Assembly: GCF_019457635.1 (NCBI RefSeq)
Contig: NZ_CP080412.1
Location: forward strand, 124,001 to 188,000
DNA from: Shewanella mangrovisoli
Lineage (GTDB): Bacteria > Pseudomonadota > Gammaproteobacteria > Enterobacterales > Shewanellaceae
Reading direction: 5' to 3'
DNA: 64,000 nucleotides
Shown: positions 27,314-36,719 of the stretch, piece by piece
Layout: each line of letters begins with the position of its first letter
Position numbering within the stretch: the stretch's first letter is position 1
Program-made: the position numbers and the translations under genes
Notes under the pieces: generated by a model
The model's input: the letters and a program-made list of their open reading frames with translations, nothing else
The model's database searches: none
What the model was told of the DNA's origin: nothing

Positions 27314-27874
27314 ATGGCATGGCTTAACTCACTGCGAAAAAGAGATGATTGCCTGCTCTATCAAGAGCGGGCGATCTTTTATCATAATCCTATTCCGGGC
27401 TGGCTCAGGTTATTAGTAGGTTTGGTTGGGGGGTTAACTCCTCTGCTTCCGCTCGGGTATTTTCTATCTCATTGGCTGCAAATAGATTGGTCAAATCCTC
27501 CTGCTTTGTTGTTTCTCGGTATTCATACCTTGTTTTTGTGCCTGTTACCTTCCGCGATTATTATACTCTCCCTCTGGTTTGCAGGCTTAGCTATGTCGAT
27601 AGAGTTGCGGATTAATGCAGTGACGAATGAAGTTGTGCTAACGCGTTCTAGCGGAATAAGCTGGCAAATAACTTGTTATCCCCTCGACCAGGTTGAAATC
27701 ACAAAGGTTGGACTACCAGCGCAAAATCCTGACTACGAACATTTTTTAACATTACAAATGCCAGGTGGCTTGAAAGTCGATATCTGTAGTTTTATGTGGG
27801 ACCATGAAGCGAAAGAATGCGCAGGCCGCATTAACCAGTTTATTTTAGAGGCGAGGACATCCACTCTCAAATAG
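27314..27874 (+). CDS. Unknown membrane protein with PH-like cytoplasmic region
   Basis: The 186 aa protein has two long hydrophobic segments (WLRLLVGLVGGLTPLLPLGYF and FLGIHTLFLCLLPSAIIIL). A C-terminal beta-rich part contains LRINAVTNEVVLTRSSG and CYPLDQVEITKVGLPAQ. Repeated beta strands around a turn are reminiscent of bacterial PH-type domains, but this is weak. AGGA lies eight bases before ATG 27314; 27305 is an alternative start. Its 3' end overlaps the convergent next gene by 30 bp. Confidence 0.55.
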   Translation: MAWLNSLRKRDDCLLYQERAIFYHNPIPGWLRLLVGLVGGLTPLLPLGYFLSHWLQIDWSNPPALLFLGIHTLFLCLLPSAIIILSLWFAGLAMSIELRINAVTNEVVLTRSSGISWQITCYPLDQVEITKVGLPAQNPDYEHFLTLQMPGGLKVDICSFMWDHEAKECAGRINQFILEARTSTLK

Positions 27875-28444
27875 ATAGCTTTCAAATGGATTCTCATCGA
27901 CATAAAACAATAAAGCACCTAATTCATATCTAACGGAGAAAGCATTATTCATCATGGCCTCTGGGGCAGATAGGCAATACCATTGGGGTTCATCTCGCAG
28001 AGGCTGCTGCCATTCAGTGGTTAATTTTTGTGATTGAGCGATTAATTGCTGTCTTTGCGTTGTATCAGGGAAAAGTTGCTCCAAGGTATAGGACTGTATT
28101 TGCTGTCCTTGAGGATTAAAAATGCCAATATCTGGGCCTGTTTCTTCTGCAACATATTTACCTACAGTAATCACAAATCCATTGTCGTTTACTGCAAATT
28201 TGGCCGGAGCAAAGCGATAAGGCAGTGGATAGCGCTCGGAAAGCACATATCCAGACTGTTCATTCCAGATAAAAATACTCATCTGTGCTGATTCAGGTTT
28301 GTCTAAAGGAAATGAGCCAGAGTGGAGTCGCGCAATTACTCCTCCATCAGGACTAACCATCACAATCGACTTAGGTACAGGCCATGAACTGGCTAGGCTT
28401 TGGCTGGAAAAAATCAGTAGCAGCAAGCTCAGTATTCTTAACAT
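27845..28444 (-). CDS. Unknown exported protein
   Basis: The 199 aa protein has a clear signal peptide (MLRILSLLLLIFSSQSLASS). The rest is beta-rich and holds a putative propeller-like fragment (MVSPDGGVIARLHSG, then DNGFVITVGKYV). Two Cys are visible near the C-terminal end (YCLSAP and ESGCPRL), which could form a disulfide. GGAG precedes ATG 28444. No recognised family. The last 30 bp overlap the convergent gene at 27874. Confidence 0.6.
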   Translation of the reverse strand: MLRILSLLLLIFSSQSLASSWPVPKSIVMVSPDGGVIARLHSGSFPLDKPESAQMSIFIWNEQSGYVLSERYPLPYRFAPAKFAVNDNGFVITVGKYVAEETGPDIGIFNPQGQQIQSYTLEQLFPDTTQRQQLIAQSQKLTTEWQQPLRDEPQWYCLSAPEAMMNNAFSVRYELGALLFYVDENPFESYLFESGCPRL

Positions 28445-28620
28445 AATAACTCCATTTCGCGCCTGTTAGTTGGTTTGCACTAACTTACAGGATTCTCCTT
28501 TGTAAATTCAATGACCTCCGAGATAAGTCATTTAGTTGCACAAATCCCTTGATTAAGTACGTCATGAGTGAATTGCTTAAGTCTACTTTCTCAGTAAAGG
28601 TGTTATCCAAAAACTTCATT

Positions 28621-28665
28621 AGTTGACACAATCAACCAATATCGATATTGTTGATACTGTCAACT
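28621..28665. promoter_or_regulatory. 45-bp interrupted palindrome, probable MarR operator
   Basis: The outer arms AGTTGACA/TGTCAACT (28621-28628, 28658-28665), the middle arms ATCAA/TTGAT and the inner CAATATCGATATTG are nested and nearly symmetric, offset by one extra base. It ends 16 bp before the MarR start. MarR-family proteins bind AT-rich dyads of this type, and several half sites are present, so dimer cooperativity is possible. Confidence 0.65.
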
Positions 28666-28681
28666 ATATCGAGATGCCATT

Positions 28682-29110
28682 ATGTCAGCCACTTCCCTCG
28701 GTGAAACCTTGCACAGATTAGTGCATGCCTACAAAAAACAGCTGCGTGCGGATATTGCCGCGCAGCAGATTGAATTACCTGTCACCCATATTCGGGCGCT
28801 CAAGGGGATTTGCCGCCATCCCGAGGCCACGGCGCAGTCTATTGCCCTGCGTATGCAACGGGATAAAGCCCAAATTACGCGGGTGCTCAATGAGCTACAG
28901 CAGGGTGGTTATATCCTAAAAGTCGATAATCCTAAGGATGGTCGAAGTCAGTTGTTGAGGCCGACGGCGCAGGGCGAGCAGCTGATGACGCAAATTATTG
29001 CCGCCGAAAAAGCCACCGTTGCCCATATGACCCAAGCACTCGATCAGGATGAAATTGCGGTGTTTATCCGTATTGCCAACCAGATCAGCGATAGCGTGGC
29101 GGAAAGTTAA
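28682..29110 (+). CDS. MarR-family transcriptional regulator
   Basis: The 142 aa protein has a winged helix core: THIRALKGICRHPEATAQSI, then MQRDKAQITRVLNELQQGG (recognition helix) and the wing VDNPKDGRSQLLRPTAQG. The DGRS wing motif is typical. It is probably autoregulated at the dyad immediately upstream. It is 35 bp before the siderophore-interacting protein gene and likely controls that operon. Confidence 0.9.
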   Translation: MSATSLGETLHRLVHAYKKQLRADIAAQQIELPVTHIRALKGICRHPEATAQSIALRMQRDKAQITRVLNELQQGGYILKVDNPKDGRSQLLRPTAQGEQLMTQIIAAEKATVAHMTQALDQDEIAVFIRIANQISDSVAES

Positions 29111-29145
29111 CAATTGAGTGCCATTTATCTTTTTGGAGTTTTAGT

Positions 29146-29892
29146 ATGAACAGACCCGCTCCGCGCGAATTGACCGTGATAGGTAAAACCCAAGTCACGC
29201 CACATATGCTACGTATCACCTTAGGCGGCGCTGGCTTTGCAGGTTTTCCCGCCGATCAAGAAAGCGCCTATATCAAGTTACTGTTTCCGCAGCCGGGGGA
29301 TGAGCGGCCATTAATGCGCACTTATACCATTCGTCAGCAGCGGACGAATGAAATCGATGTAGACATTGTTTTGCACGACACCGATGGCCCCGCATCCCGT
29401 TGGGCAAAGTCGACCGAGATTGGGGATACCATCCAAATCGGTGGCCCCGGACTGAAAAAACTGATCAATGTGGATGCCGAGTGGTTTTTACTGGCAGGGG
29501 ATATGACGGCTTTGCCCGCCATCAGCGTGAACTTGGCGCAATTGCCAAGCAATGCCGTGGGTTACGCTGTGATTGAGGTGTTAAGTGAAGCCGATATTCA
29601 GCCCTTAGTGCATCCTAGCCATGTGCAATTGCATTGGGTAATTAATCCACAAGCCGACCCAGAAGGTAAGCCCTTAGCCGAATGCATTGCCCAGTTGCCA
29701 AAACTGGAAGGGCAAGGCGCAGTATGGCTCGCCTGTGAATTTAGCAGTATGCGCGCCCTAAGAAAGCTGCTTAAGCAGACATACGACTTACCGAAAAGCT
29801 ATTTTTATACATCAAGTTACTGGAAGATCGGCTGTAATGAAGGCGAGCATAAACTGGTAAAACAACAAGATGAGCAGTTAGAAAACCAATAA
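29146..29892 (+). CDS. Siderophore-interacting protein (SIP/ViuB-like flavoreductase)
   Basis: Cytoplasmic FAD-dependent ferric-siderophore reductase-like protein of 248 aa. The FAD-binding beta-barrel segment holds PLMRTYTIRQQRTNEIDVD with the R-x-Y-T motif for FAD, and HDTDGPASRWAKS. The NAD(P)H-binding half holds WFLLAGDMTALPAI and WLACEFSSMRALRKLL, and the C-terminus YFYTSSYWKIGCNEGEH is typical of the SIP family. It would release iron from siderophores by reduction. GGAG precedes ATG 29146. Control is by MarR rather than by a visible Fur box, which is unusual for iron genes. Confidence 0.88.
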   Translation: MNRPAPRELTVIGKTQVTPHMLRITLGGAGFAGFPADQESAYIKLLFPQPGDERPLMRTYTIRQQRTNEIDVDIVLHDTDGPASRWAKSTEIGDTIQIGGPGLKKLINVDAEWFLLAGDMTALPAISVNLAQLPSNAVGYAVIEVLSEADIQPLVHPSHVQLHWVINPQADPEGKPLAECIAQLPKLEGQGAVWLACEFSSMRALRKLLKQTYDLPKSYFYTSSYWKIGCNEGEHKLVKQQDEQLENQ

Positions 29893-29941
29893 ACCCTGTT
29901 TAGGATTAGCCGACCAAAATTAAAATGCACAGTACATTTTT

Positions 29942-29963
29942 TGCAGGCTTGTTGTAGCCTGCA
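29942..29963. terminator. Hairpin between SIP gene and GIY-YIG-like gene
   Basis: TGCAGGCT / AGCCTGCA with loop TGTTGT lies just beyond the stop of the minus-strand GIY-YIG-like gene and about 50 bp after the plus-strand SIP stop. A T run precedes it rather than follows it on the plus strand, so its terminator role is uncertain. Confidence 0.4.
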
Positions 29964-30443
29964 TTAGCTATTTGCACCCGTAACATTCATCAATGGCAAT
30001 TTGTTTGTGAGATTAGAAATTAAGTATTCCTCTAGGCTTGAGGCCATGAAATGCATATTCAAGGCGTCCAAATCTATGGAGGCTAAGTATTCAATGATAA
30101 AAACTTGGTCGTTTGCTCCTTTCATTGTAAAAAATTCAGCATCTGCATGAATTCTTAAATGGCTGTATAGACGCTTCCCAATAGTTGAGTTGAATGAGGC
30201 TTTACCAATGTACAACCCCAGTTTACTGGTATCCTGTTTTTTTCCAAAAGCAAAATAAACTCCTCGCCGTTGAGCGTTTGGAAAGGGAAAGGCATTCCAA
30301 TTTCCGTGCACAACTTTAATTAACTCCGATTGCAATTCACCATTAACCTGAGACAAAAGGGGGATTGATTTATCGTTAGTTAGGAAAATGTTGAATTTTC
30401 TTATGACGTCATTAATTTCAGAAATTAATATGGTGTAAGGCAT
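29964..30443 (-). CDS. Orphan GIY-YIG superfamily nuclease-like protein
   Basis: The 159 aa protein is clearly more AT-rich than its neighbours. It has GVY (61-63) and YIG (78-80) in GVYFAFGK and LGLYIGKASF, an Arg in IGKRLYSHL (91) with His95, a Glu pair in SSLEEYLIS (138-139) and an Asn near the end (153). This spacing matches the GIY-YIG catalytic layout (Tyr, Tyr, Arg, His or Tyr, Glu, Asn). No other domain is visible, so its DNA target and role are unknown. Start at ATG 30443; an upstream TTG is unlikely. It is inserted between the SIP gene and hutI. Confidence 0.6.
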   Translation of the reverse strand: MPYTILISEINDVIRKFNIFLTNDKSIPLLSQVNGELQSELIKVVHGNWNAFPFPNAQRRGVYFAFGKKQDTSKLGLYIGKASFNSTIGKRLYSHLRIHADAEFFTMKGANDQVFIIEYLASIDLDALNMHFMASSLEEYLISNLTNKLPLMNVTGANS

Positions 30444-30541
30444 GCTGTTCACTTTATTTTTTTCGAAAGAGATTAAATTTAATATTACAAAGCTGTATAA
30501 CCAATCAATTCTCAATATTCATGTTAGATGGCTAAGCAAAT

Positions 30542-30575
30542 CAATAGGTTATAAGTTGTCTCTAATAACCTATTG
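30542..30575. repeat. 11-bp inverted repeat upstream of GIY-YIG-like gene
   Basis: CAATAGGTTAT / ATAACCTATTG with a 12-base spacer lies between the GIY-YIG-like gene and hutI, past the end of hutI (30597). It could be a hutI terminator hairpin (T-poor) or an operator for the gene at 30443. Confidence 0.5.
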
Positions 30576-30596
30576 TTTATGTCGGTATAATACGAC

Positions 30597-31823
30597 CTAT
30601 TGATGCACTAACTTACCGTTTTTAACTACATCTTTGCAGGGATTCACGCCGTAGCTATAGGCGAGTTGCGCCGGGGTGGCGATATCCCATAGACAGAAAT
30701 CCGCCTGTTTGCCGACCACTAAGCTGCCGACACTCTCTTCAATCCCTAGCGCCTTAGCGGCATTCAATGTTAAACCTGCAAGCGCTTCCTCTGGGGTTAG
30801 GCGGAACAGGGTGCAACCCATGTTCAGCATCAGCAGGGTCGAGCAGATGGGTGATGAGCCGGGGTTAAAGTCGCTGGCGAGCACCATAGGCACAGCGTAT
30901 TGACGCAATAAGTCGATAGGCGGTTTTTGGGTTTCCCGCAAAAAGTAAAACGCGCCCGGTAACAGCACGGCGCAGGTGCCACTTTCACTTAGGGCTTTAA
31001 CGCCAGCCTCATCCAAATATTCAATATGATCAACCGACTTAGCCCCTAAACGTGCGGCTAATTCAGAGCCGCCCATATTGGATAATTGCTCTGCGTGCAG
31101 TTTAACTTGCAGGCCAGCCGCCTTGGCGGCGCTCAGCACGCGCTCGGTTTGCTCTAGGTTAAAGGCGATGTTTTCACAGAACACATCCACTGCATCTGCA
31201 AGATTTTCGGCGATCACCGCAGGCAGCATCTTATTGATTATTAAGTCGACATAGCCGTCGCTATTGTCTTTAAACTCGGGCGGCACCGCATGGGCACCGA
31301 GGAAAGTGGTCTTCACATCCACATGGTGATGTTGGCCGAGTTCGCGGGCCACGCGCAGGATTTTGAGTTCGGTTTCGGTATCTAAGCCATAGCCTGATTT
31401 AATCTCAACCGTGGTAACGCCTTCCTTCGCCAAGGCATTTAAACGCTGGCGACCGAGGTCGAATAGTTCGGCTTCGTCGGCCTCACGGCAGGCGTTAACT
31501 GTGGAAATAATGCCGCCGCCAGCACGGGCGATTTCCTCGTAGGTGGCGCCCTTTAGGCGTAGCTCGAATTCGTTGGCACGATTACCTGCAAACACTAAAT
31601 GGGTGTGGGCATCAATCAGCCCTGGAGTGATCCAACCGCCCTTGCCCCTGTAAACAGGAATGGACAACACATCGAAGGCAGGCAGCTCGCTGCGTGGGCC
31701 TAACCAGGCAATTTTACCGTCTTTAACTGCGATAGCCGCATTGGTAATTGCGCCGTAAGGTGCTGATATGGAAGGGTCCATTGTTGCTACGTTAACGTCT
31801 ATCCAAACCTGATCCCAAGACAT
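30597..31823 (-). CDS. hutI: Imidazolonepropionase HutI
   Basis: Third step of histidine degradation: hydrolyses imidazolone-5-propionate to N-formimino-L-glutamate. The 408 aa protein matches the usual length of about 405. Metal-dependent amidohydrolase motifs are [10 protein letters not shown] (HxH), [25 protein letters not shown] with the zinc His, [11 protein letters not shown] and [11 protein letters not shown] with the catalytic Asp. GAGGGA precedes ATG 31823. It diverges from hutC-hutU-hutH over shared HutC operators. Confidence 0.96.
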   Translation of the reverse strand: MSWDQVWIDVNVATMDPSISAPYGAITNAAIAVKDGKIAWLGPRSELPAFDVLSIPVYRGKGGWITPGLIDAHTHLVFAGNRANEFELRLKGATYEEIARAGGGIISTVNACREADEAELFDLGRQRLNALAKEGVTTVEIKSGYGLDTETELKILRVARELGQHHHVDVKTTFLGAHAVPPEFKDNSDGYVDLIINKMLPAVIAENLADAVDVFCENIAFNLEQTERVLSAAKAAGLQVKLHAEQLSNMGGSELAARLGAKSVDHIEYLDEAGVKALSESGTCAVLLPGAFYFLRETQKPPIDLLRQYAVPMVLASDFNPGSSPICSTLLMLNMGCTLFRLTPEEALAGLTLNAAKALGIEESVGSLVVGKQADFCLWDIATPAQLAYSYGVNPCKDVVKNGKLVHQ

Positions 31824-31887
31824 TGTAATCCCTCGCTGCGTTGGCTTTTTTGCCCCGCAAACTCTTTATTATCGAAAGTTATGTGAG

Positions 31888-31919
31888 CTAGCTTGTATTT
31901 ACTTGTATATACAAGCTAG
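31888..31919. promoter_or_regulatory. Nested HutC operators between hutI and hutC
   Basis: The perfect palindrome CTTGTATATACAAG (31902-31915) matches the known HutC/GntR-type site. It lies inside a larger dyad, CTAGCTTGTA (31888-31897) and TACAAGCTAG (31910-31919). CTTGTA occurs twice in direct orientation exactly 10 bp apart, so two overlapping binding registers lie on one DNA face. HutC would repress both directions until urocanate binds. Confidence 0.82.
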
Positions 31920-32020
31920 GATTGTAGCCGCAATTTTGAACGTTTGAAAGTGGCTCAGTGTTTTGGTGTGTGAGTACCTACCACCCCAAACCTAGGTAGA
32001 TTTTATCTTGAGGAAGTGTT

Positions 32021-32728
32021 TTGGCGACGCCTAAGTTTGCAGAAATTAAGCAATATATCATTGGCTGTATCGAGTCTGGTGAGTGGGAAGAAAATGCCCG
32101 TGTCCCCTCGGAAAATCAGCTGGCCGAACTGTTTGTCTGTAGCCGGATGACGGCGCGTCGCGCCCTGACTGAGCTGACAGACAACGGCGTGCTTGAGCGT
32201 TCACAGGGGCTGGGCACCTTTGTGGCGGGGCGAAAGTCGCAATCCTCCATGTTGGCGATCCGCAACATTGCCGATGAAATCAAAGACCGTGGTCATGGTT
32301 ACAGTGTGCAGCAATTGGCACTGAGACAAGTGAATGCCACCGCGCCTATCGCTATCGCACTGGCGCTGGAGCTCGGGAGTCCGGTGTTTCATTCGGTGTT
32401 AGTGCATTGCGAGCAAGGCGTGCCGCTGCAAGTCGAGGAGCGTTATGTGAATCCCGCCTTTGCGCCTGATTACTTAGAGCAGGACTTTAGCGAGCAGACA
32501 CCCCATGAATACCTGTCGCAGGTGGCGCCGCTGACCGAGGCGCACCATACCATCGAAGCCATTATTGCCAGTGTCGAATTGCAACAGAGGTTAGCCATTC
32601 CGGCGACCGAACCCTGTTTACAGATTTCACGCCGCACTTGGTCACGCCAAGGGGTGGTGAGTTTTGCCAAATTAGTACACCCGGGTAGCCGCTTTAAGCT
32701 CGGCGGACACCTGACATTCAATAAATAA
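32021..32728 (+). CDS. hutC: Histidine utilisation repressor HutC (GntR/UTRA)
   Basis: Repressor of the hut genes, released by urocanate. The 235 aa protein has an N-terminal GntR winged helix ([20 protein letters not shown], then [20 protein letters not shown]) and a C-terminal UTRA effector domain from about residue 85 with [19 protein letters not shown] and the end [14 protein letters not shown] [12 protein letters not shown]. The start is TTG 32021 behind GAGGAAG; a rarer start codon fits low repressor dosage. Its operators lie in the hutI-hutC gap. Confidence 0.93.
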
Positions 32729-32852
32729 CGTCATTCAAACAGAGATGAAGGCTTATTGCATTCATCCGATGTTTAGCGACAAAAACACAATAAAAACAAT
32801 AGCACTTAGCCGAATGGCGAGTGAGTTCAACAGGTTGAAAGAGGACATCTCA

Positions 32853-34523
32853 ATGGACAAGCGACACGACCCAAGCCGCCGCATTATTGCGCCCCATGGT
32901 AGCCAATTAAGCTGCAAAAGCTGGTTAACCGAAGCGCCAATGCGCATGTTAATGAACAACTTACATCCCGATGTGGCCGAACGCCCAGAGGATTTAGTGG
33001 TTTACGGCGGTATCGGCCGCGCGGCGCGCGACTGGGACTGCTACGACAAGATTATCGAAGTGCTCAAACGCCTCGAAGATGACGAAACCTTAATGGTGCA
33101 ATCGGGCAAACCTGTGGGCGTATTCCGCACCCACGCTGATGCTCCGCGCGTGCTGATTGCTAACTCTAACCTAGTGCCACATTGGGCAAACTGGGAGCAC
33201 TTCAACGAGTTAGATAAGCAAGGTCTGGCCATGTATGGCCAGATGACCGCGGGTTCGTGGATTTATATCGGGACTCAGGGGATTGTCCAAGGTACCTACG
33301 AAACCTTCGTGGCCGTGGCAAAACAACACTTTGGCGGCGTGGCTGCCGGTAAGTGGATCCTCACCGGTGGTTTAGGTGGTATGGGCGGCGCGCAAACGCT
33401 GGCCGGTACTATGGCTGGCTTCTCTGTGCTTGCCTGTGAAGTGGATGAAACTCGTATCGATTTTCGTCTGCGTACCCGTTATGTGGATAAAAAGGCGACT
33501 TCACTAGATGAAGCCTTGGCTATGATCAACGATGCCAATGCCTCGGGTAAACCCGTATCTGTAGGCCTGCTGGCTAACGCTGCCGATATCTTTGCCGAAT
33601 TAGTGAAGCGTGGCATTACTCCTGATGTTGTCACCGACCAAACCTCTGCCCACGATCCGCTGAACGGCTATTTGCCACAGGGCTGGACCATGGCGCAAGC
33701 GGCTGACATGCGTAAAACCGATGAAGCCGCCGTCGTAAAAGCGGCTAAAGCCTCGATGGCGGTACAAGTGCAAGCCATGCTGGATCTGCAAGCGGCAGGC
33801 GCGGCGACCTTAGACTATGGTAACAACATTCGCCAAATGGCCTTCGAAACTGGCGTTAAAAACGCGTTTGATTTCCCCGGTTTTGTGCCTGCTTATATTC
33901 GTCCACTCTTCTGCGAAGGCATCGGCCCGTTCCGTTGGGTAGCCCTGTCTGGCGATCCTGAGGATATCTACAAGACCGACGCCAAAGTGAAGGAACTGAT
34001 CCCCGACAATCCACACCTCCACAACTGGTTAGATATGGCCCGTGAGCGTATCGCCTTCCAAGGTCTACCAGCGCGTATCTGCTGGGTGGGCTTAAAGGAC
34101 CGTGCGCGTTTAGCCCAAGCCTTTAACGAGATGGTGAAAAACGGCGAGCTGTCGGCGCCGATCGTCATTGGTCGTGACCACTTAGACTCAGGCTCAGTCG
34201 CCAGCCCTAACCGTGAAACTGAATCTATGATGGACGGTTCAGATGCAGTCTCTGACTGGCCATTACTGAACGCACTTTTGAACACTGCCAGCGGCGCGAC
34301 TTGGGTGTCGCTGCACCACGGCGGTGGTGTCGGCATGGGCTTTAGCCAACACTCAGGTGTGGTGATCGTGTGTGACGGTACTGAGGCCGCCGCTAAACGT
34401 GTTGGCCGCGTGCTGTGGAACGACCCAGCGACAGGCGTGATGCGCCATGCGGATGCGGGTTACGAGATCGCGAAAAACTGTGCCAAGGAGCAGGGCTTAG
34501 ATCTGCCCATGCTTAAAGACTAA
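32853..34523 (+). CDS. hutU: Urocanate hydratase HutU
   Basis: NAD+-dependent hydratase converting urocanate to imidazolone-5-propionate, the second step of histidine breakdown. The 556 aa length is the normal family length. Visible features are [12 protein letters not shown] at the N-terminus, the NAD-binding [14 protein letters not shown] (Rossmann glycines), the conserved [14 protein letters not shown] and [15 protein letters not shown], and [13 protein letters not shown] near the C-terminus. GAGG precedes ATG 32853; an in-frame ATG at 32745 would prefix 36 residues without family match. Confidence 0.97.
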
Positions 34524-34570
34524 CTATTCAACAAACCGTGAAAAACAACGACAAGAATACGGATGTAAAA

Positions 34571-36112
34571 ATGAAATCAGTCAATCATTTAGTATTAACG
34601 CCTGGCAGTTTAAGTCTGGCGCAACTGCGTGAAATCAGCCGCCATAAGCTGACACTCGAACTGGCACCAGAGGCGATTACCGAGATCAACACCAGCGCGC
34701 AAATCGTGCAAAAGGTGCTGGATGAAGGTCGCACCGTTTACGGAATCAACACGGGTTTTGGTCTGCTGGCCAACACTAAGATTGCCCCGGAAGATCTGCA
34801 ATTACTGCAACGCTCTATCGTGTTATCCCACGCAGCGGGCACGGGCCAATACATGCAGGACGCCACAGTGCGCCTGATGATGGTGTTAAAGATCAACTCT
34901 TTAAGTCGTGGCTTCTCGGGTATCCGTTTAGAAGTCATCAACTTCCTTATCAGCCTAGTGAACGCCGAGGTTTACCCCTGCGTGCCTGAAAAAGGTTCTG
35001 TGGGCGCCTCCGGTGACTTAGCGCCGTTAGCCCATATGTGTTTGCCGCTGTTGGGTGAAGGCGAGATGAGCTATCAAGGTCAGATTATTTCGGCCGCCGA
35101 AGGCTTAGAAATCGCGGGTCTCAAGCCCATCGATTTAGCCGCGAAGGAAGGCTTAGCTCTACTTAACGGTACTCAGGCTTCTACCGCACTGGCGCTTGAA
35201 GGCCTGTTCCACGCTGAAGACTTGTTTGCTGCCAGCTCAGTGATTGGCGCCATGAGCGTCGAAGCGGCCATGGGTAGCCGCAGTCCGTTTGACCCACGCA
35301 TTCATGCGGCCCGTGGTCAGAAAGGACAAATCGATGCAGCCATGGTGTTCCGTCATCTGCTGGGCGAAGAGTCTGAGATCAGCTTAAGCCACCTCAACTG
35401 CGAGAAGGTGCAAGACCCTTACTCACTGCGCTGCCAACCACAGGTGTTAGGCGCTTGCTTAACCCAAATCCGTCAAGCGGCCGAGGTGTTAGGCACTGAA
35501 GCCAACGGCGTAACCGATAACCCATTAGTGTTCCAAGATACTGGCGACATTATCTCTGGCGGTAACTTCCACGCCGAGCCTGTTGCTATGGCCGCCGATA
35601 ATTTGGCGATTGCGATTGCCGAATTAGGCGCGATTGCTGAGCGTCGTATCGCGCTGCTCATCGATTCTAGCCTGTCTAAACTGCCTCCTTTCCTGGTGAA
35701 AAACGGTGGGGTGAACTCGGGCTTTATGATCGCCCAAGTGACGGCGGCGGCATTGGCCTCTGAAAACAAAACCTACGCCCATCCAGCATCGGTAGACAGT
35801 TTACCGACCTCGGCTAACCAAGAAGACCATGTGTCTATGGCGACCTTTGCGGCGCGCCGTTTACGGGATATGAGCGAGAATACCCGTGGTGTGTTAGCGG
35901 TTGAGTTATTGGCGGCTGCCCAAGGCTTGGACTTCCGCGCGCCGTTAATGCCAAGCAAAGCAGTGGCGCAGGCGAAGGCCGAGCTACGCGAAGTAGTTGC
36001 CTACTATGATAAAGACAGATACTTTGCGCCGGATATCGATGCGGCCACGGATCTGCTTTATACCGCCAGCTTCAATGCTTACTTGCCCCAAGGCGTATTG
36101 CCGAGTCTGTAA
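34571..36112 (+). CDS. hutH: Histidine ammonia-lyase HutH
   Basis: First step of histidine degradation: deaminates L-histidine to urocanate. The 513 aa protein has the MIO cofactor-forming tripeptide Ala-Ser-Gly in [15 protein letters not shown], plus YGINTGFG at the N-terminus, [19 protein letters not shown] and [11 protein letters not shown]. It starts at ATG 34571 behind GGATG; the GTG at 34538 is a less likely start. It is 47 bp after hutU and closes the hutCUH operon at a strong terminator. Confidence 0.97.
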   Translation: MKSVNHLVLTPGSLSLAQLREISRHKLTLELAPEAITEINTSAQIVQKVLDEGRTVYGINTGFGLLANTKIAPEDLQLLQRSIVLSHAAGTGQYMQDATVRLMMVLKINSLSRGFSGIRLEVINFLISLVNAEVYPCVPEKGSVGASGDLAPLAHMCLPLLGEGEMSYQGQIISAAEGLEIAGLKPIDLAAKEGLALLNGTQASTALALEGLFHAEDLFAASSVIGAMSVEAAMGSRSPFDPRIHAARGQKGQIDAAMVFRHLLGEESEISLSHLNCEKVQDPYSLRCQPQVLGACLTQIRQAAEVLGTEANGVTDNPLVFQDTGDIISGGNFHAEPVAMAADNLAIAIAELGAIAERRIALLIDSSLSKLPPFLVKNGGVNSGFMIAQVTAAALASENKTYAHPASVDSLPTSANQEDHVSMATFAARRLRDMSENTRGVLAVELLAAAQGLDFRAPLMPSKAVAQAKAELREVVAYYDKDRYFAPDIDAATDLLYTASFNAYLPQGVLPSL

Positions 36113-36180
36113 TACGCAGTCTTTGGCGCCGATAACCCATCAGCGGGTGAAAAGTGCCGAAGTAAGCGCTCAATAAAGTG

Positions 36181-36209
36181 AAAGGCATAGCGATTTGCTA
36201 TGCCTTTTG
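36181..36209 (+). terminator. Terminator of hutCUH operon
   Basis: The 11-bp perfect stem AAAGGCATAGC / GCTATGCCTTT with loop GATTT is followed by TT. It lies about 70 bp after the hutH stop. Confidence 0.88.
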
Positions 36210-36719
36210 TCTATCTATGCGGCGATTTCGCTGTTTTTGCACTTTGTACTTTAGGTGTGTTTAACACCGCAGGATGAGTGCTTTTTTATCCAATCTTTAC
36301 ATTGTCAGCTTTGATCGCTGTCTATCCGTCCAAAACTGGTAAATCTGAGGTGTTTTTAACCATCTCTTATTTCGTTTCGGCTTTAAACTCATGCTTTATA
36401 TAACCTCAACATGCCAATGTGAGACAAAATGGGTCTTGCTTGTTGGACAAAATGTCTTTTGGCGTGTTTTGGGCTTATATCTTTATTTGTTCTTTATTTT
36501 TGAAGTTAAAATCTAAATATTTTCAATTAAACCTGTATTATCGGTCATTTATTCTGTAGCTGGTGAATTGGGATCTTGATCTCGTGTCATTATTTGTTAT
36601 CTATTTTCACTTTAAGGATAATCTTAAATTAAGTGGGGGCTTTAATGACTCACTCAAACGATTGCAGCGTTACCACTGCAATTACCCAACTCATAACGAC
36701 AAAAGTGTGAGAGAACGCT
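36210..36719 (+). promoter_or_regulatory. Upstream region of the formate dehydrogenase operon
   Basis: About 510 bp of AT-rich non-coding DNA before fdnG. Two copies of GACAAAATG (36423-36431 and 36446-36454) are spaced 23 bp and each lies in a dyad: AGAC-N7-GTCT (36422-36436) and GACA-AAA-TGTC (36446-36456). This looks like a tandem operator two helical turns apart. Downstream, a GG-N10-GC pair (TTGGCGTGTTTTGGGC, from 36459) has sigma-54-like spacing but poor consensus. No FNR site TTGAT-N4-ATCAA was seen. Confidence 0.45.

Noticed and set aside
36459-36474. Sigma-54 promoter TTGGCGTGTTTTGGGC before fdnG
   Set aside because: GG and GC are 10 bp apart, but the consensus around both boxes is poor and no enhancer is at normal distance; kept only as a note.
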